A DNA stretch of 64,000 nt from Maricaulis alexandrii. Its GTDB lineage: Bacteria > Pseudomonadota > Alphaproteobacteria > Caulobacterales > Maricaulaceae. Within the stretch, counting starts at the first letter, position 1; the number at the start of each line of letters is the position of its first letter. Positions 17,024-26,953 of the stretch are shown in pieces. The notes under the pieces were generated by a model. It made no database searches and was not told where the DNA came from. It saw only the letters and a program-made list of their open reading frames with translations. The stretch lies in contig NZ_SWKP01000006.1 in assembly GCF_005871165.1 (NCBI RefSeq), forward strand, positions 262,001 to 326,000, written 5' to 3'. A program made the translations under genes and the position numbers.

Positions 17024-18391
17024 ATGGGCCGGCTTATCGCGATTTCGAACCGTACGGCGGCTGACCCGAAGGCGCGCGCCGGAGGTCTGGCCGTCGCCGT
17101 CTGGGAATCGCTCAAGGAGACTGGCGGCAGCTGGTTCGGCTGGAGCGGCAATCTGGTCGACGACGTTCCGCGCGGCGCCAATGTCTTCCGCGATGAGGGG
17201 GTGGAATTCGTCCTCACCGACCTCACCCATGAGGAACACGAGAATTATTATCTCAACTACGCCAACCGGGTGATCTGGCCGGTCTTCCATTACCGGCTCG
17301 ACCTGGCCCATTTCAATGGCGAGGCCTTCAAGACCTATTCCGACGTCAATCAGCGCATTGCCGGCATAGTCGCCAACCGTCTGCAGCGTGACGATACGGT
17401 CTGGGTGCATGATTATCATTTCCTGCTGATGGGCGATGCCCTGCGCCATGCCGGCTGGGAAGGCCCGACCGGCTTTTTCCTGCACATCCCCTTTCCGCCG
17501 CCGGAAATGTTCCGCGCCATTCCCGAGCATCACTGGATTGCCCGGGCGATGTGCGCCTATGACGTGATCGGCTTCCAGTCCTCCCATGACCGCGCCAATT
17601 TCGTGCGCTATCTGGTCGACCAGTTCGACGGGGAAGAGCTGGGCGAGGATTTGATCCGCGTCTTCGGATCGACGACACGGGTGGCCGCCTATCCGATCGG
17701 GATCGATCCGGACGGGTTCCGCGATGCCGCCCAGACTGCGAAGGCCGACCGGGCTGCGGAACGGATCAGCCGCTTCCTCGGCGACCGGCATCTGGTGATC
17801 GGTGTCGACCGGATGGATTATTCCAAGGGGCTGCCACAGCGCTTCGAGGCGGTCGGGCAATTGTTCGACGCCCACCCGGAAATGGACGGCAAGGTCTCGG
17901 TGACGCAGATCGCACCGCCCTCGCGCTCCAAGGTGGAAGAATACCAGGAATTGCGGACCCAGCTGGACCAGCTGGCCGGGCGCATCAATGGCGATCACGG
18001 CGATCTGGACTGGATTCCGCTGCGCTATCTGGCGCGTTCCTATTCGCGCGAGGAGCTGGCCGGCCTGTTCCGGATCGCCCGGGTCGGACTGGTCACCCCG
18101 CTTCGCGACGGGATGAATCTGGTCGCCAAGGAATTCATCATGGCGCAGCCGGAGGAGGATCCCGGCGTGCTGGTCCTGTCCGAATTTGCCGGCGCGGCCG
18201 AGCAATTGCGCGATGCGCTGATCGTGAACCCGCACGACAAGTTCAAGGTGGCCGACGCCATCTACCAGGCCCTGACCATGCCGCTGGAAGAGCGCCAGGC
18301 CCGTTGGCGCAAGCTCAAGGCCGTGGTGGAGGAACAGGATATCGGCTGGTGGCGCAATCGTTTCCTCAAAGACCTGACCCCTGCCGACTAA
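17024..18391 (+). CDS. otsA: Trehalose-6-phosphate synthase
   Basis: A 455-residue GT20 glycosyltransferase joining glucose from a nucleotide sugar to glucose-6-phosphate. Seen motifs are the N-terminal [18 protein letters not shown] and WFGWSGN, then [12 protein letters not shown], the [11 protein letters not shown] loop, and [15 protein letters not shown]. Near the end comes [15 protein letters not shown] with [12 protein letters not shown]. Length and order fit a full enzyme. It forms an operon with otsB (3-base gap) and a GH15 gene. The 206 bases upstream of it contain no gene. Confidence 0.96.
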   Translation: MGRLIAISNRTAADPKARAGGLAVAVWESLKETGGSWFGWSGNLVDDVPRGANVFRDEGVEFVLTDLTHEEHENYYLNYANRVIWPVFHYRLDLAHFNGEAFKTYSDVNQRIAGIVANRLQRDDTVWVHDYHFLLMGDALRHAGWEGPTGFFLHIPFPPPEMFRAIPEHHWIARAMCAYDVIGFQSSHDRANFVRYLVDQFDGEELGEDLIRVFGSTTRVAAYPIGIDPDGFRDAAQTAKADRAAERISRFLGDRHLVIGVDRMDYSKGLPQRFEAVGQLFDAHPEMDGKVSVTQIAPPSRSKVEEYQELRTQLDQLAGRINGDHGDLDWIPLRYLARSYSREELAGLFRIARVGLVTPLRDGMNLVAKEFIMAQPEEDPGVLVLSEFAGAAEQLRDALIVNPHDKFKVADAIYQALTMPLEERQARWRKLKAVVEEQDIGWWRNRFLKDLTPAD

Positions 18392-18394
18392 TCC

Positions 18395-19159
18395 ATGATG
18401 ATGCTGGAACCGGACATGACAACACACGCCCCGGACGGATTTGCCGCTCCCTTTCCGTTGGACCTGGGCGGGCATGCCCTGTTCCTGGATTTCGACGGCA
18501 CGCTGGCCGGTCTGCAATCCAATCCTGATACGGTCTTTTTGTCGCCGGAACGGATCAGCCTGTTGCAGTCGCTGGCCGCACGGATGAATTCCGCCCTCGC
18601 CGTGGTGAGCGGCCGGGATGTCCGCGATCTGGACCGCCGCATTCCCGGGGATATCTGGCGGGTCGGCGGGCACGGATCCGATATCTGCGCGCCGGGCCAG
18701 CGTCCCCGCGCCTACGCGCCGGCCGCGCCGGACAGTCTGCACCGGGCCCTGTTCGAACTGACAAATGAGCATCCGGGGACGCGGCTGGAAGTGAAGGGGC
18801 CGGTCCTGGCCCTGCACTACCGGCAGGTGCCCGAGGCGCGTGAAGCCCTGAACCGGAAACTCGGCGAAATCCTGGATCACCAGCCGGGCTATGCACTGCA
18901 GGCCGGCAAGATGGTGTTCGAGGCCAAGCCCGACGGCGCCAACAAGGCGCGCGCGATTGCCCGCCTGATGCAGATGCCGCCCTTCCGCGGCCGCAAGCCG
19001 GTCATGGTGGGCGATGATGTCACCGATGAGGACGGCATGCGCGAAGCCATCGATCGCGGCGGACGGGCCATCAAGGTCGGTGACGGCAATACGGTGGCCG
19101 ATGATCGGCTGGCGGATCCGCAACAGGTCTGGGCCTGGCTGGAGGACGCACTGGGATGA
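18395..19159 (+). CDS. otsB: Trehalose-6-phosphate phosphatase
   Basis: A 254-residue HAD-superfamily phosphatase. The DxDGT motif is in LFLDFDGTLAG, and the late acidic motif is in PVMVGDDVTDEDGMREA. It dephosphorylates trehalose-6-phosphate made by OtsA. Several close ATGs allow start shifts; MTTHAPDG at 18416 is an alternative. The stop overlaps the GH15 start by ATGA, so all three genes are co-expressed. Confidence 0.94.
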   Translation: MMMLEPDMTTHAPDGFAAPFPLDLGGHALFLDFDGTLAGLQSNPDTVFLSPERISLLQSLAARMNSALAVVSGRDVRDLDRRIPGDIWRVGGHGSDICAPGQRPRAYAPAAPDSLHRALFELTNEHPGTRLEVKGPVLALHYRQVPEAREALNRKLGEILDHQPGYALQAGKMVFEAKPDGANKARAIARLMQMPPFRGRKPVMVGDDVTDEDGMREAIDRGGRAIKVGDGNTVADDRLADPQQVWAWLEDALG

Positions 19160-20925
19160 GCTCACTGGAACTGGGAATCATCGGCAATGGGACGATTGCC
19201 GGGCTGATCGGCGAACTGGGTGAGGTGACCTGGCTCTGCCTGCCGCGGCTGGATGGCGAACCGGTTTTCAATTCGCTGGTCGGGGGATCGGGAGAGTTCT
19301 CGGTCGAACTGGTCGGCCAGTGCCGCGCCCGTCAGCGCTATATCCACAACACCGCCGTGCTGGAAACCGAGTTGGAGGCGGAAGACGGTTCCGCCATCCT
19401 GATCACGGATTTCGCGCCCCGCTTCATGGACAAGGGCCGCATGTTCCGCCCGGCCTCCATGGTCCGCCGCATCCAGCCGGTCCGGGGCATGCCGCGAATC
19501 CGCATCACGCTGCAGGCCAGTTGCCGGGAAGGGGCATGCGACATGCCCCTGCGACGCGGCGTGTCCCATGTCAGCTTCCTGGATGATGAGGCCGGCTTCC
19601 GGATCACCACGGATGCGCCGCTCTCCTATGTGATGGACCAGCGTGAATTCGTGCTGGACCACGCCCTGGCCTTCCTGCTGGGACCGGATGAGAGCCTGTC
19701 GGACGCGGTCGGCGCCATGGCGCTGGACTGGCAGGAGCGCACTTGCGAGCACTGGGTGTCCTGGACCCGCCGCCTGGCGACACCACCGGAATGGCAGGAG
19801 GCGGTGATCCGCGCGGCTATCACGCTCAAACTCTGCGTCTATGAAGAAACCGGCGGCATCGTGGCCGCCCTCACCACCAGCATTCCAGAGCATGCCGACA
19901 GCGAACGCAATTGGGATTACCGCTTCTGCTGGCTGCGCGATGCCTATTTCACCGTTACCGCGCTGAACCGCCTGTCGGCCGTCGGCACGCTGGAAACCTA
20001 TATGGCCTTCCTGCGAAACACGGTGGCCCATACCCAGGGTGGACACATCCAGCCCGTGTTCGGGATCGCGCTGGAAGACGATCTCACCGAGACCATTGCA
20101 GAAGCCCTGCCCGGCTATCGCGGCATGGGACCGGTGCGCTTCGGCAATCAGGCCGCCGAACACATCCAGCATGATGTGTACGGACATGTCATTCTGGGGG
20201 CGTCACAGGCCTTCTTTGACGAACGCCTGCAATCGAAGGCGGGACAGCTGGAATTCGAACATTTTGAGGTCGTGGGAGAACGGGCCTACGCGGTCTACAA
20301 CACGCCGGATGCCGGGATCTGGGAGTATCGCGGCCGGGCGCATGTCCACACCTCCTCCGCCATCATGTGCTGGGCGGCCTGCGACCGGCTGGCCAAGATT
20401 GCCACGCGCCTGGGTCTTGATGACCGCGCCGACTATTGGAGGCTGCGCGCCAACGAAATCCGCGAAACCGTTCTGCGGGATGCCTGGAATGAGGACCGTC
20501 AGGCCTTCACCGGCGCCTTCGGCGGTGAAGCGCTGGACGCCTCTGTCCTGCTGATGGCGGAGATCGGCTTCATCGCGCCAAATGATCCACGCTATGTCGC
20601 CACGGTCGACCGGATCGACGAGGAATTGCGCGACGGCTATCACGTGTATCGCTACCGGGTCGCGGATGATTTCGGCAAGCCGAAGACAGCCTTCACGGCC
20701 TGCACCTTCTGGCATATCGACGCGCTGGCCCGGATCGGCCGGCTCGACGAGGCCCGCGCCATGTTCGAGGACGTGCTGGCCCACCGCACCCAGCTGGGCA
20801 TCCTGTCGGAAGACATCGACACGGAGACGGGTGAACTGTGGGGGAATTTCCCGCAGACCTATTCGATGGTCGGCATCATCAATGCCGCCAACCGTCTCTC
20901 GGTGAACTGGGAATCCGTGGTCTGA
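19156..20925 (+). CDS. GH15 glycosidase, probable trehalase or glucoamylase-like enzyme
   Basis: A 589-residue cytosolic protein of glycoside hydrolase family 15. An N-terminal sandwich domain precedes the (alpha/alpha)6 barrel. The barrel holds WDYRFCWLRDAYFTVTALNR, which is the usual catalytic-cleft motif, then DAGIWEYRG for the first acid and LSEDIDTETGELWGNFPQTYSMVG for the second. GH15 proteins beside otsAB are often trehalases (known in mycobacteria). It would return trehalose to glucose. No signal peptide is seen. Confidence 0.88.
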   Translation: MSSLELGIIGNGTIAGLIGELGEVTWLCLPRLDGEPVFNSLVGGSGEFSVELVGQCRARQRYIHNTAVLETELEAEDGSAILITDFAPRFMDKGRMFRPASMVRRIQPVRGMPRIRITLQASCREGACDMPLRRGVSHVSFLDDEAGFRITTDAPLSYVMDQREFVLDHALAFLLGPDESLSDAVGAMALDWQERTCEHWVSWTRRLATPPEWQEAVIRAAITLKLCVYEETGGIVAALTTSIPEHADSERNWDYRFCWLRDAYFTVTALNRLSAVGTLETYMAFLRNTVAHTQGGHIQPVFGIALEDDLTETIAEALPGYRGMGPVRFGNQAAEHIQHDVYGHVILGASQAFFDERLQSKAGQLEFEHFEVVGERAYAVYNTPDAGIWEYRGRAHVHTSSAIMCWAACDRLAKIATRLGLDDRADYWRLRANEIRETVLRDAWNEDRQAFTGAFGGEALDASVLLMAEIGFIAPNDPRYVATVDRIDEELRDGYHVYRYRVADDFGKPKTAFTACTFWHIDALARIGRLDEARAMFEDVLAHRTQLGILSEDIDTETGELWGNFPQTYSMVGIINAANRLSVNWESVV

Positions 20926-20928
20926 CCG

Positions 20929-21450
20929 CTAGCGGCGCGCCGCCATGATGGTGCGTTCCTCATACCAGTCCCAGGGCCGGTCATCGACCGGGTTGAGAAG
21001 CACGACCTCGCCGCCCGTCGGCACGCCCAGCTCCTCGAAGCCGAAGCCGAGTTGCACGCCCCAGGGCACATCATCGCTGCACACGTCCGGCGCCTGGCGC
21101 TCCAGGGACACGGTGTAGATGTCCTCGTGATACTGGGTCACCCGCACCAGGAAGTCGGAGCGCAGCGTGCAGCCATTCGTGTCGGCATGGACGATCAGGA
21201 TGTCGTCCTCGATCACGCGCCAATAGATGATGGATTCAAGATCCGGATCCACGACCGGGGCCTGGCGAAAAGTGCCCGGCACGCGCAGGTCGGAGATCCG
21301 GATCGTTGGAAGCGATGGCATGTCCGGCATCGGCGGCAGAGCCGCCAGCATTCCGGAACGCGCCCCCTCACGCGCCGCCATCTCTTCCGCTGTTGAACAG
21401 GCGGACACCAGCAGTGCCGCACAGGCGAAAGCACCCCAAACAGCTTTCAC
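20929..21450 (-). CDS. Lipoprotein of unknown function
   Basis: A 173-residue protein with a clear lipobox, LVSAC, after a hydrophobic stretch (AFACAALLVSAC). The mature part starts with a Met/Pro-rich segment (MLAALPPMPDMPSLPTIRISDLRVPG) and continues with strands such as VIEDDILIVHADTNGC. No family was recognised. It converges with the trehalose operon with only three bases between the stops. A CtrA-like box lies about 90 bases upstream (21540-21555). Confidence 0.75.
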   Translation of the reverse strand: MKAVWGAFACAALLVSACSTAEEMAAREGARSGMLAALPPMPDMPSLPTIRISDLRVPGTFRQAPVVDPDLESIIYWRVIEDDILIVHADTNGCTLRSDFLVRVTQYHEDIYTVSLERQAPDVCSDDVPWGVQLGFGFEELGVPTGGEVVLLNPVDDRPWDWYEERTIMAARR

Positions 21451-21638
21451 ACTTGCCCCCTAGAACAGCCCCATACAAGCGCCTGATCGGTCCACTTCAG
21501 CCCCGGGTCCGATCAGGGTCCGGGCATGAAAGTCGTCCCTTAACACTTGATCAACCAAGGACTCGTGAGACGCGAGTTGCAGTGCGGAATCTGCCCGCCC
21601 TTGAAGCAGGCCTGCTGAGGCTTCTGGCAAACGCCCAG

Positions 21639-21675
21639 AAAAAAGCCCGCCCCGGCTGACCGGAGCGGGCTTTTC
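21639..21675 (-). terminator. Terminator of rpsD
   Basis: A stem of AAAAGCCCGC and GCGGGCTTTT with an imperfect GC extension and a short loop. On the minus strand it is followed by TTTTTT. It lies 22 bases after the rpsD stop. Confidence 0.8.
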
Positions 21676-21696
21676 GAAATCGAATATCCCCGAAAA

Positions 21697-22314
21697 TTAC
21701 GAGGAGTAGAATTCGACCACGAGGTTCGGTTCCATCTGCACCGGATACGGCACTTCAGAGAATTCCGGGATGCGCACGAAGGTGGCCTTCATGGCTTTCG
21801 GGTCGAGGTCGATGTAATCCGGGATATCGCGTTCCGGGCTTTCCAGGGCTTCCAGCACCAGGGCCATCGAGCGCGAACGGTCGCGGACTTCGATCACGTC
21901 GCCCGGCTTCACGCGGTAGGACGGGATGTTGACCTTCGTGCCGTTCACCTTGACGTGGCCGTGGTTCACGAACTGACGGGCCGCGAACACGGTCGGAACG
22001 AATTTGGAACGGTAGACGATGGCGTCCAGACGGCTTTCCAGCAGACCGACCAGGTTTTCCGTGGTCGCGCCCTTGCGGCGGGCCGCTTCGTCATAGGTGC
22101 GGCGGAACTGCTTCTCGGTCATGTTGCCGTAATAGCCCTTCAGCTTCTGCTTGGCGCGGAGCTGGAGGCCGAAATCGGACAGCTTGCCCTTGCGGCGCTG
22201 GCCGTGCTGGCCGGGGCCGTAGGAGCGGGAATTGACCGGGGACTTCGGACGGCCCCACAGGTTTTCACCCATGCGGCGGTCGATCTTGTACTTCTGAGAA
22301 TGACGCTTCGACAT
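21697..22314 (-). CDS. rpsD: 30S ribosomal protein S4
   Basis: A 205-residue 16S rRNA-binding protein. The N-terminal part reads [24 protein letters not shown] and [29 protein letters not shown]. The S4 RNA-binding domain has [30 protein letters not shown]. It stands alone rather than in the alpha operon, which is usual for alphaproteobacteria. The 231-base gap to the next gene should contain divergent promoters, but none is clear enough to mark. Confidence 0.98.
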   Translation of the reverse strand: MSKRHSQKYKIDRRMGENLWGRPKSPVNSRSYGPGQHGQRRKGKLSDFGLQLRAKQKLKGYYGNMTEKQFRRTYDEAARRKGATTENLVGLLESRLDAIVYRSKFVPTVFAARQFVNHGHVKVNGTKVNIPSYRVKPGDVIEVRDRSRSMALVLEALESPERDIPDYIDLDPKAMKATFVRIPEFSEVPYPVQMEPNLVVEFYSS

Positions 22315-22545
22315 TCTGGTCTCTCTTTGTAGTCGACGCGGACCGGCAACCCCACGATTGAGATTGCGTTTGCAACGGCGGTGCTCGCATCACCCGTCAT
22401 GTATTCCCCGGCCCAGGCGCACCTGTTCCGCGGAAAGCGGGGTTTCTACAGGCACAGCAGGGAATGTCAATGCTTGTGGCTGCAGGGACAGCACCCCTGC
22501 TTCGTCCCGCTTGCACGCCCTTGCGGCGCGCCGTAGCAAGGCGCC

Positions 22546-23658
22546 ATGCGTATCCTGATTGCTCTTGTCCTGAGTTTGGCTCTGGCCCCCGCCTGGGCGC
22601 AACCGTCGCCATCCGCCCGCTCCGCCCTGCAAACAGCCGTCGATGACGCGGTCGCAAGCGGTCAAACGCCCGGCCTGTCCGTCACCGCCATCCTGCCGGA
22701 TGGCCGGCGCGTGCAGGTGTTTGCCGGCGAATCCAGCCGGCGGGGTCATGCGCCTGTCGATGCGGAAACACGCTTCCTGTCCGGAAGCACCGGCAAGACC
22801 ATCACGGCCCTGTTGGCGGTCCAGCTGGTCAATGAGGGCGTCCTGTCACTCGACACACCACTCGATGAGCAACTGTCAGGGCAGGACTGGTGGGACGGAC
22901 TGCGCAACCATGAGAGCCTGACCCTGCGCATGCTGCTCAACCATTCGGCCGGCGTTCCGGACTATCTGGAGGATGTCGGTTTCTTCTTTTCCAGCCGCCT
23001 GCGCGGCACGGCGCGCCTCTCCCACGCTGACCTGGTCGGGTTCGTGGCCCGCGATACGCCAAAGGGTGTCCCCGGCGCGCACTATGCCTATTCCGACACG
23101 GACTACATCCTGGTCGGACTGGTGATCGAAACGGTCACGGGCGAAGACTTCTATGACCTCGCCCAGACCCGCATCCTGGATCCGCTGGCGCTGACCGCGA
23201 CAGAGCCCCAACGCGGCCGCGAGTTCGAGCATCTGGCAGACGGCCATGTGGACGGGCTGTTCGGGCTCAGCGCCACGTCGCGTCATGGACGGCTGAACAC
23301 CTCGCTCGATCATGAGTGGACCGCCGGCGGCTGGGTCACCACGCCGGATGATCTGGTCACGCTCTACCGCGCCTTGGGCGAGGACGGGATGTTCGCAGCG
23401 GAAAGCCGGATCATGAGGGCGAACTTCAATGCTTTCCAGCCGGACGGCCCCTCCGGCTACGGGCTGGGAGTGTTCGTGCGGAAAACCGGCGATGGTCATT
23501 TCCGCATTGCCCATGGCGGTGATTTCGGCGGGTTCCGGTCAGCAGTCCTTCACGACAGCGCCAGTGGAGTCACGCTGGCAGTCCAGGCCAATTCCAAGGC
23601 CTTCGAGGCGCCGGACTTCAATTTCGAATTGCTCGACGTCCTGACGACCCTGGACTGA
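22546..23658 (+). CDS. Exported serine hydrolase of the beta-lactamase/PBP-like class C family
   Basis: A 370-residue protein with a signal peptide (LIALVLSLALAPAWA). The catalytic SxxK lies in GSTGKTITALL. The second motif, YxN/YSN-like, reads YAYSDTDY. The third (KTG/HxG) is HGGDFGGF near the end. Family members hydrolyse esters or D-amino acid peptides, and few are true beta-lactamases. No partner gene suggests a specific substrate. Confidence 0.87.
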   Translation: MRILIALVLSLALAPAWAQPSPSARSALQTAVDDAVASGQTPGLSVTAILPDGRRVQVFAGESSRRGHAPVDAETRFLSGSTGKTITALLAVQLVNEGVLSLDTPLDEQLSGQDWWDGLRNHESLTLRMLLNHSAGVPDYLEDVGFFFSSRLRGTARLSHADLVGFVARDTPKGVPGAHYAYSDTDYILVGLVIETVTGEDFYDLAQTRILDPLALTATEPQRGREFEHLADGHVDGLFGLSATSRHGRLNTSLDHEWTAGGWVTTPDDLVTLYRALGEDGMFAAESRIMRANFNAFQPDGPSGYGLGVFVRKTGDGHFRIAHGGDFGGFRSAVLHDSASGVTLAVQANSKAFEAPDFNFELLDVLTTLD

Positions 23659-23675
23659 TCCGGGTCAACGCCGAA

Positions 23676-24416
23676 CTAGTCTTCCCGCACCACGCGCGCC
23701 TTGCCGCGACCGAGGGCGAGCGCTTTTACCGCGCCGCGGAAAGTGCGGACTTCCTGTTCGGTCCAGCGGCCGCGAATGAAGGCATTGCGCAAATTCTGGG
23801 TCATGAGCGGGGTCTTTGAGGGCGGGTAGAAATAGCCGGCCCGTTCCAGCTCGTATTCGAAATGCTCGAACATGCCCTCCAGGTCTTCCCGCCTGGCAAT
23901 GTCGGAGACAGGCTCGAACTCGGCCGGCGTGCCCTCTTCCGCTTTCCACTCATAGGCAATCACGGCAACAGCCTGGGCCAGATTGAGCGAGGAAAAACTG
24001 CGGTCGACCGGCAGGGTGATGATGGCATCGGCCATCGTGACCGCCTCATTGGGCAGGCCGGCCTTTTCACCACCGAACATCACGGCGACACGCTCGCCCG
24101 CGGCGATGGCCGCCCGCATGTCCGCCACGGCCTCACGCGCCGTCATGACCGGTTTCTCCATTCCCCTGGGACGGGCCGTGGTGGCATAGATCCGGTTCAC
24201 ATCATGCAGGGCGTCGGAGAGGCGGTATTCGACCCGGGCATTGTCATGCACCGGTGAGCCGGCCGACATGGTGATTGCCTTGTCCTGCGGCCAACCATCC
24301 CGTGGATCGACGACGATGAGTTCCGGCAGGCCGAAATTGGCCATCACCCGGCAGGCCGCGCCGATATTCTCGCCCAGCTGGGGCGTGTGGAGAATGAAGG
24401 CGGGCGTGTCGGTCAT
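23676..24416 (-). CDS. trmJ: tRNA/rRNA 2'-O-methyltransferase, TrmJ-like (SPOUT)
   Basis: A 246-residue protein of the SpoU/TrmH class. Motif 1 is HTPQLGENIGAACRVMANFGL with the usual N-E-N-G-A-R-like residues. Motif 2 is VAVMFGGEKAGLPNEAV, and motif 3 is ITLPVDRSFSSLNLAQAVAVIAYEW, the SAM-binding knot. E. coli TrmJ methylates position 32 of tRNAs. The C-terminal extension supports TrmJ over TrmL, but the exact target is an inference. Confidence 0.88.
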   Translation of the reverse strand: MTDTPAFILHTPQLGENIGAACRVMANFGLPELIVVDPRDGWPQDKAITMSAGSPVHDNARVEYRLSDALHDVNRIYATTARPRGMEKPVMTAREAVADMRAAIAAGERVAVMFGGEKAGLPNEAVTMADAIITLPVDRSFSSLNLAQAVAVIAYEWKAEEGTPAEFEPVSDIARREDLEGMFEHFEYELERAGYFYPPSKTPLMTQNLRNAFIRGRWTEQEVRTFRGAVKALALGRGKARVVRED

Positions 24417-24684
24417 GGCGGGTCCTGCGAGTTGGGCGGCGGTGTGGGCCTGATTTGTTCAACCGGACCCGGCCTGTCCATATCGGTCAGCAGTGTCACC
24501 GGTTTCCAGTCTGGAGAGGCTGGAGCAGTAAACACGGGCCGGATGCAGGACAAAACCCTCCAAGGCTTTTTCAGGCCGGGCCTTCCTTGGCGCACCGACC
24601 GATGCTAGAGAGCGCCCGAATTTCCGCGCGCGGCGCGCGCACACGCACGTCCGAACGATAATCCGAACAGAAAGCAGAACACCC

Positions 24685-25908
24685 ATGGCGAAGATCAAAG
24701 TCGATACCCCGGTCGTCGAGCTCGACGGCGACGAGATGACCCGCATCATCTGGCAGATGATCAAGGACAAGCTGATCCTGCCCTATCTCGACATTGATCT
24801 GGAATATTACGACCTCTCCGTCACCAAGCGTGACGAGACGGACGACCAGATCACGGTCGACGCTGCCAACGCGATCAAGAAGTACGGCGTTGGCGTGAAA
24901 TGCGCCACGATCACGCCGGACGAAGCCCGCGTGGAAGAGTTCGGCCTGAAGAAGATGTGGCGCTCGCCGAACGGCACGATCCGCAACATCCTCGGCGGCG
25001 TCGTCTTCCGTGAGCCGATCGTGATTTCCAACATTCCGCGCCTGGTTCCGGGCTGGCAGCAGCCGATGGTGATCGGCCGTCACGCCTTTGGTGACCAGTA
25101 TCGCGCCACCGACTTCCTGGTCCCGGGCAAGGGCACGCTGACCATGACCTACACGCCGGAAGATGGCGGTGAGCCGGTCGAGTATGAAGTGTTCAAATTC
25201 CCGAGCGCCGGTGTGGCCATGGGCATGTACAATCTGGATGACTCCATCCGCGATTTTGCCCGGGCTTCCTTCAATTACGGCCTGCAGCGCGGCTGGCCGG
25301 TCTACCTGTCGACCAAGAACACGATCCTGAAAGCCTATGATGGCCGTTTCAAGGACCTGTTCCAGGAAGTCTTCGACGCCGAGTTCAAGGACGCCTTCCA
25401 GTCCAAGGGCATCTCCTACGAGCACCGCCTGATCGACGACATGGTTGCAGCCGCCATGAAATGGTCCGGCGGCTTCGTCTGGGCCTGCAAGAACTATGAT
25501 GGCGACGTGCAGTCCGACACCGTGGCCCAGGGCTTCGGTTCGCTCGGCCTGATGACCTCCGTGCTGATGTCCCCGGACGGCAAGACGGTGGAAGCGGAAG
25601 CCGCCCACGGCACCGTGACCCGTCACTATCGCCAGCATCAGCGTGGCGAGCAGACCTCGACCAACTCCATCGCCTCCATCTTCGCCTGGACGCAGGGCCT
25701 GACCCATCGCGGCCGCATGGATGGCAATGAAGACCTGCAGAAGTTCGCCAAGACGCTGGAACAGACCATCATCGAGACGGTGGAAGCCGGCTACATGACC
25801 AAGGACCTGGCGCTGCTCGTCGGCGACGAACAGGGCTGGCTGTCCACGGAAGGCTTCCTCGACAAGGTCGACGAGAACTTCCAGAAGGCCATGGCCAACT
25901 GGGGCTAG
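24685..25908 (+). CDS. icd: NADP-dependent isocitrate dehydrogenase
   Basis: A 407-residue TCA-cycle enzyme of the dimeric, eukaryote-like type common in alphaproteobacteria. Early residues [20 protein letters not shown] and the substrate site [14 protein letters not shown] are characteristic. Late in the protein come [18 protein letters not shown] and [16 protein letters not shown]. The metal aspartates are in [11 protein letters not shown]. It is followed by a strong terminator. The 268 bases upstream hold its promoter but no gene. Confidence 0.97.
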   Translation: MAKIKVDTPVVELDGDEMTRIIWQMIKDKLILPYLDIDLEYYDLSVTKRDETDDQITVDAANAIKKYGVGVKCATITPDEARVEEFGLKKMWRSPNGTIRNILGGVVFREPIVISNIPRLVPGWQQPMVIGRHAFGDQYRATDFLVPGKGTLTMTYTPEDGGEPVEYEVFKFPSAGVAMGMYNLDDSIRDFARASFNYGLQRGWPVYLSTKNTILKAYDGRFKDLFQEVFDAEFKDAFQSKGISYEHRLIDDMVAAAMKWSGGFVWACKNYDGDVQSDTVAQGFGSLGLMTSVLMSPDGKTVEAEAAHGTVTRHYRQHQRGEQTSTNSIASIFAWTQGLTHRGRMDGNEDLQKFAKTLEQTIIETVEAGYMTKDLALLVGDEQGWLSTEGFLDKVDENFQKAMANWG

Positions 25909-25938
25909 TCCGCAAGCGGATCAGCTAAACGCAGACAA

Positions 25939-25968
25939 GGGGCGGGCCGGCAGGTCCGCCCTTTTTCT
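25939..25968 (+). terminator. Terminator of icd
   Basis: Stem GGGCGGGCC/GGTCCGCCC with a four-base loop GGCA, followed by TTTTTCTTT. It begins 31 bases after the icd stop. Confidence 0.88.
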
Positions 25969-26095
25969 TTGCGCTGCAGCATATAGTTTTTGTTCAATAC
26001 TGCTTGTCACCCCGTGACCGGTTGAGTAGATTCACAGAAGGGACTGCAGGGGCTTCGAGGAAGCTGGAGACGCGTTTCGGGCAACGAGGAACGCC

Positions 26096-26506
26096 ATGCA
26101 GGCATGTTACAAATTCGAACCGGTCAACCGGCTCTGCGTGTACCGAATTTCCGGGGCCGTCACGGCCAAGGGGCTGTTGAAGCTGTTCCGGTCGGCCCGT
26201 GACGATGCGGGCTGGGCCGAGGAGATGCGCTTCCTGACCGTGTTGGAGAACGCCTCCCTCGCCCACATGGACACGCATGCCATCAATGAGCTCATGATCG
26301 GCATGCAGGATGAGTCCCTGGGCCCGCAGAAGCGACCGCAGGCCGCCATTGTGTGCAATGACCAGCTCTCGCGCGGCTTGCTGGCCTTCTGGGTCGCTGC
26401 ATCCGCCAATCTCCTGGGCACGCAGGAAAAAGTCTTCGATACCGAGGAAGAGGCGCGGAGCTGGCTGGCAGCCGACGAGGCGGTCATTCCCCTGCCCGCG
26501 CGATGA
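26096..26506 (+). CDS. SpoIIAA/STAS-like small protein, function unknown
   Basis: A 136-residue cytosolic protein. The pattern is KFEPVNRLCVYRISGAVTAKGLLKLF, then RFLTVLENASLAHMDTHAINELMIGM and FDTEEEARSWLA at the end. It resembles the SpoIIAA-like/STAS fold proteins that often carry FxxxEEAxxWL at the C-terminus. No anti-sigma partner is near. It converges with the gene on the other strand, with no gap between the stops. A second, only distantly similar protein is at 50163-50531. Confidence 0.55.
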   Translation: MQACYKFEPVNRLCVYRISGAVTAKGLLKLFRSARDDAGWAEEMRFLTVLENASLAHMDTHAINELMIGMQDESLGPQKRPQAAIVCNDQLSRGLLAFWVAASANLLGTQEKVFDTEEEARSWLAADEAVIPLPAR

Positions 26507-26953
26507 TCAGACCGGACCGCCCGCCCGCTTCAGGGTGACGAAGGTCTCGGCCTCGATCTGCCAGGCGGCGGCGTCAAAGCGCCATTTGGCGAAGTAGCGG
26601 CCGGAATAGCGGATCTGCATCCCATCCATCGACCAGGCCCCGGTCCAGCGTCCGGTCTCAGCCGCCAGACCGCCGCACTCCCCGATCTCGATGCGCGACG
26701 GCGTACGGACATAGGCCACATCAGGCATTTGTTCGAAAATGCCCTGCCAGGCCTGCAACTGGGCCTGGCGGCCCTGGATCAGCTGGGCCTCGTCGCCCGG
26801 CACCAGGATGACATCTTCGGCAAGGCAAGCCTCAATGGCGCGCAGGGCCCGCGTCTCCAGCGCCTCATTGAAGGCCTGGCGCGCGGACAGGACCGAGCGC
26901 GCGGCAAACTTGTCGCCGACGAGCTGGATATCCGATTTGACCTTGCGGGCCAT
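26507..26953 (-). CDS. SnoaL/DUF4440-like protein
   Basis: A 148-residue NTF2-fold protein. It has an N-terminal helix (FNEALETRALRAIEACLAEDVILVPG), then WQGIFEQMPDV and the paired strands WSMDGMQIRYSGRYFAKWRFDAAAWQIEAETFV. Its start shares one base with the alaS stop (TGATG), so it is co-translated with alaS on the minus strand. The function is unknown. The physical link to alanyl-tRNA synthetase may be only a shared transcript. Confidence 0.75.
   Translation of the reverse strand: MARKVKSDIQLVGDKFAARSVLSARQAFNEALETRALRAIEACLAEDVILVPGDEAQLIQGRQAQLQAWQGIFEQMPDVAYVRTPSRIEIGECGGLAAETGRWTGAWSMDGMQIRYSGRYFAKWRFDAAAWQIEAETFVTLKRAGGPV

Noticed and set aside
16859-19165. 768-residue minus-strand open frame opposite otsA and otsB
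   Set aside because: It lacks family motifs, and both ots genes have intact catalytic motifs.
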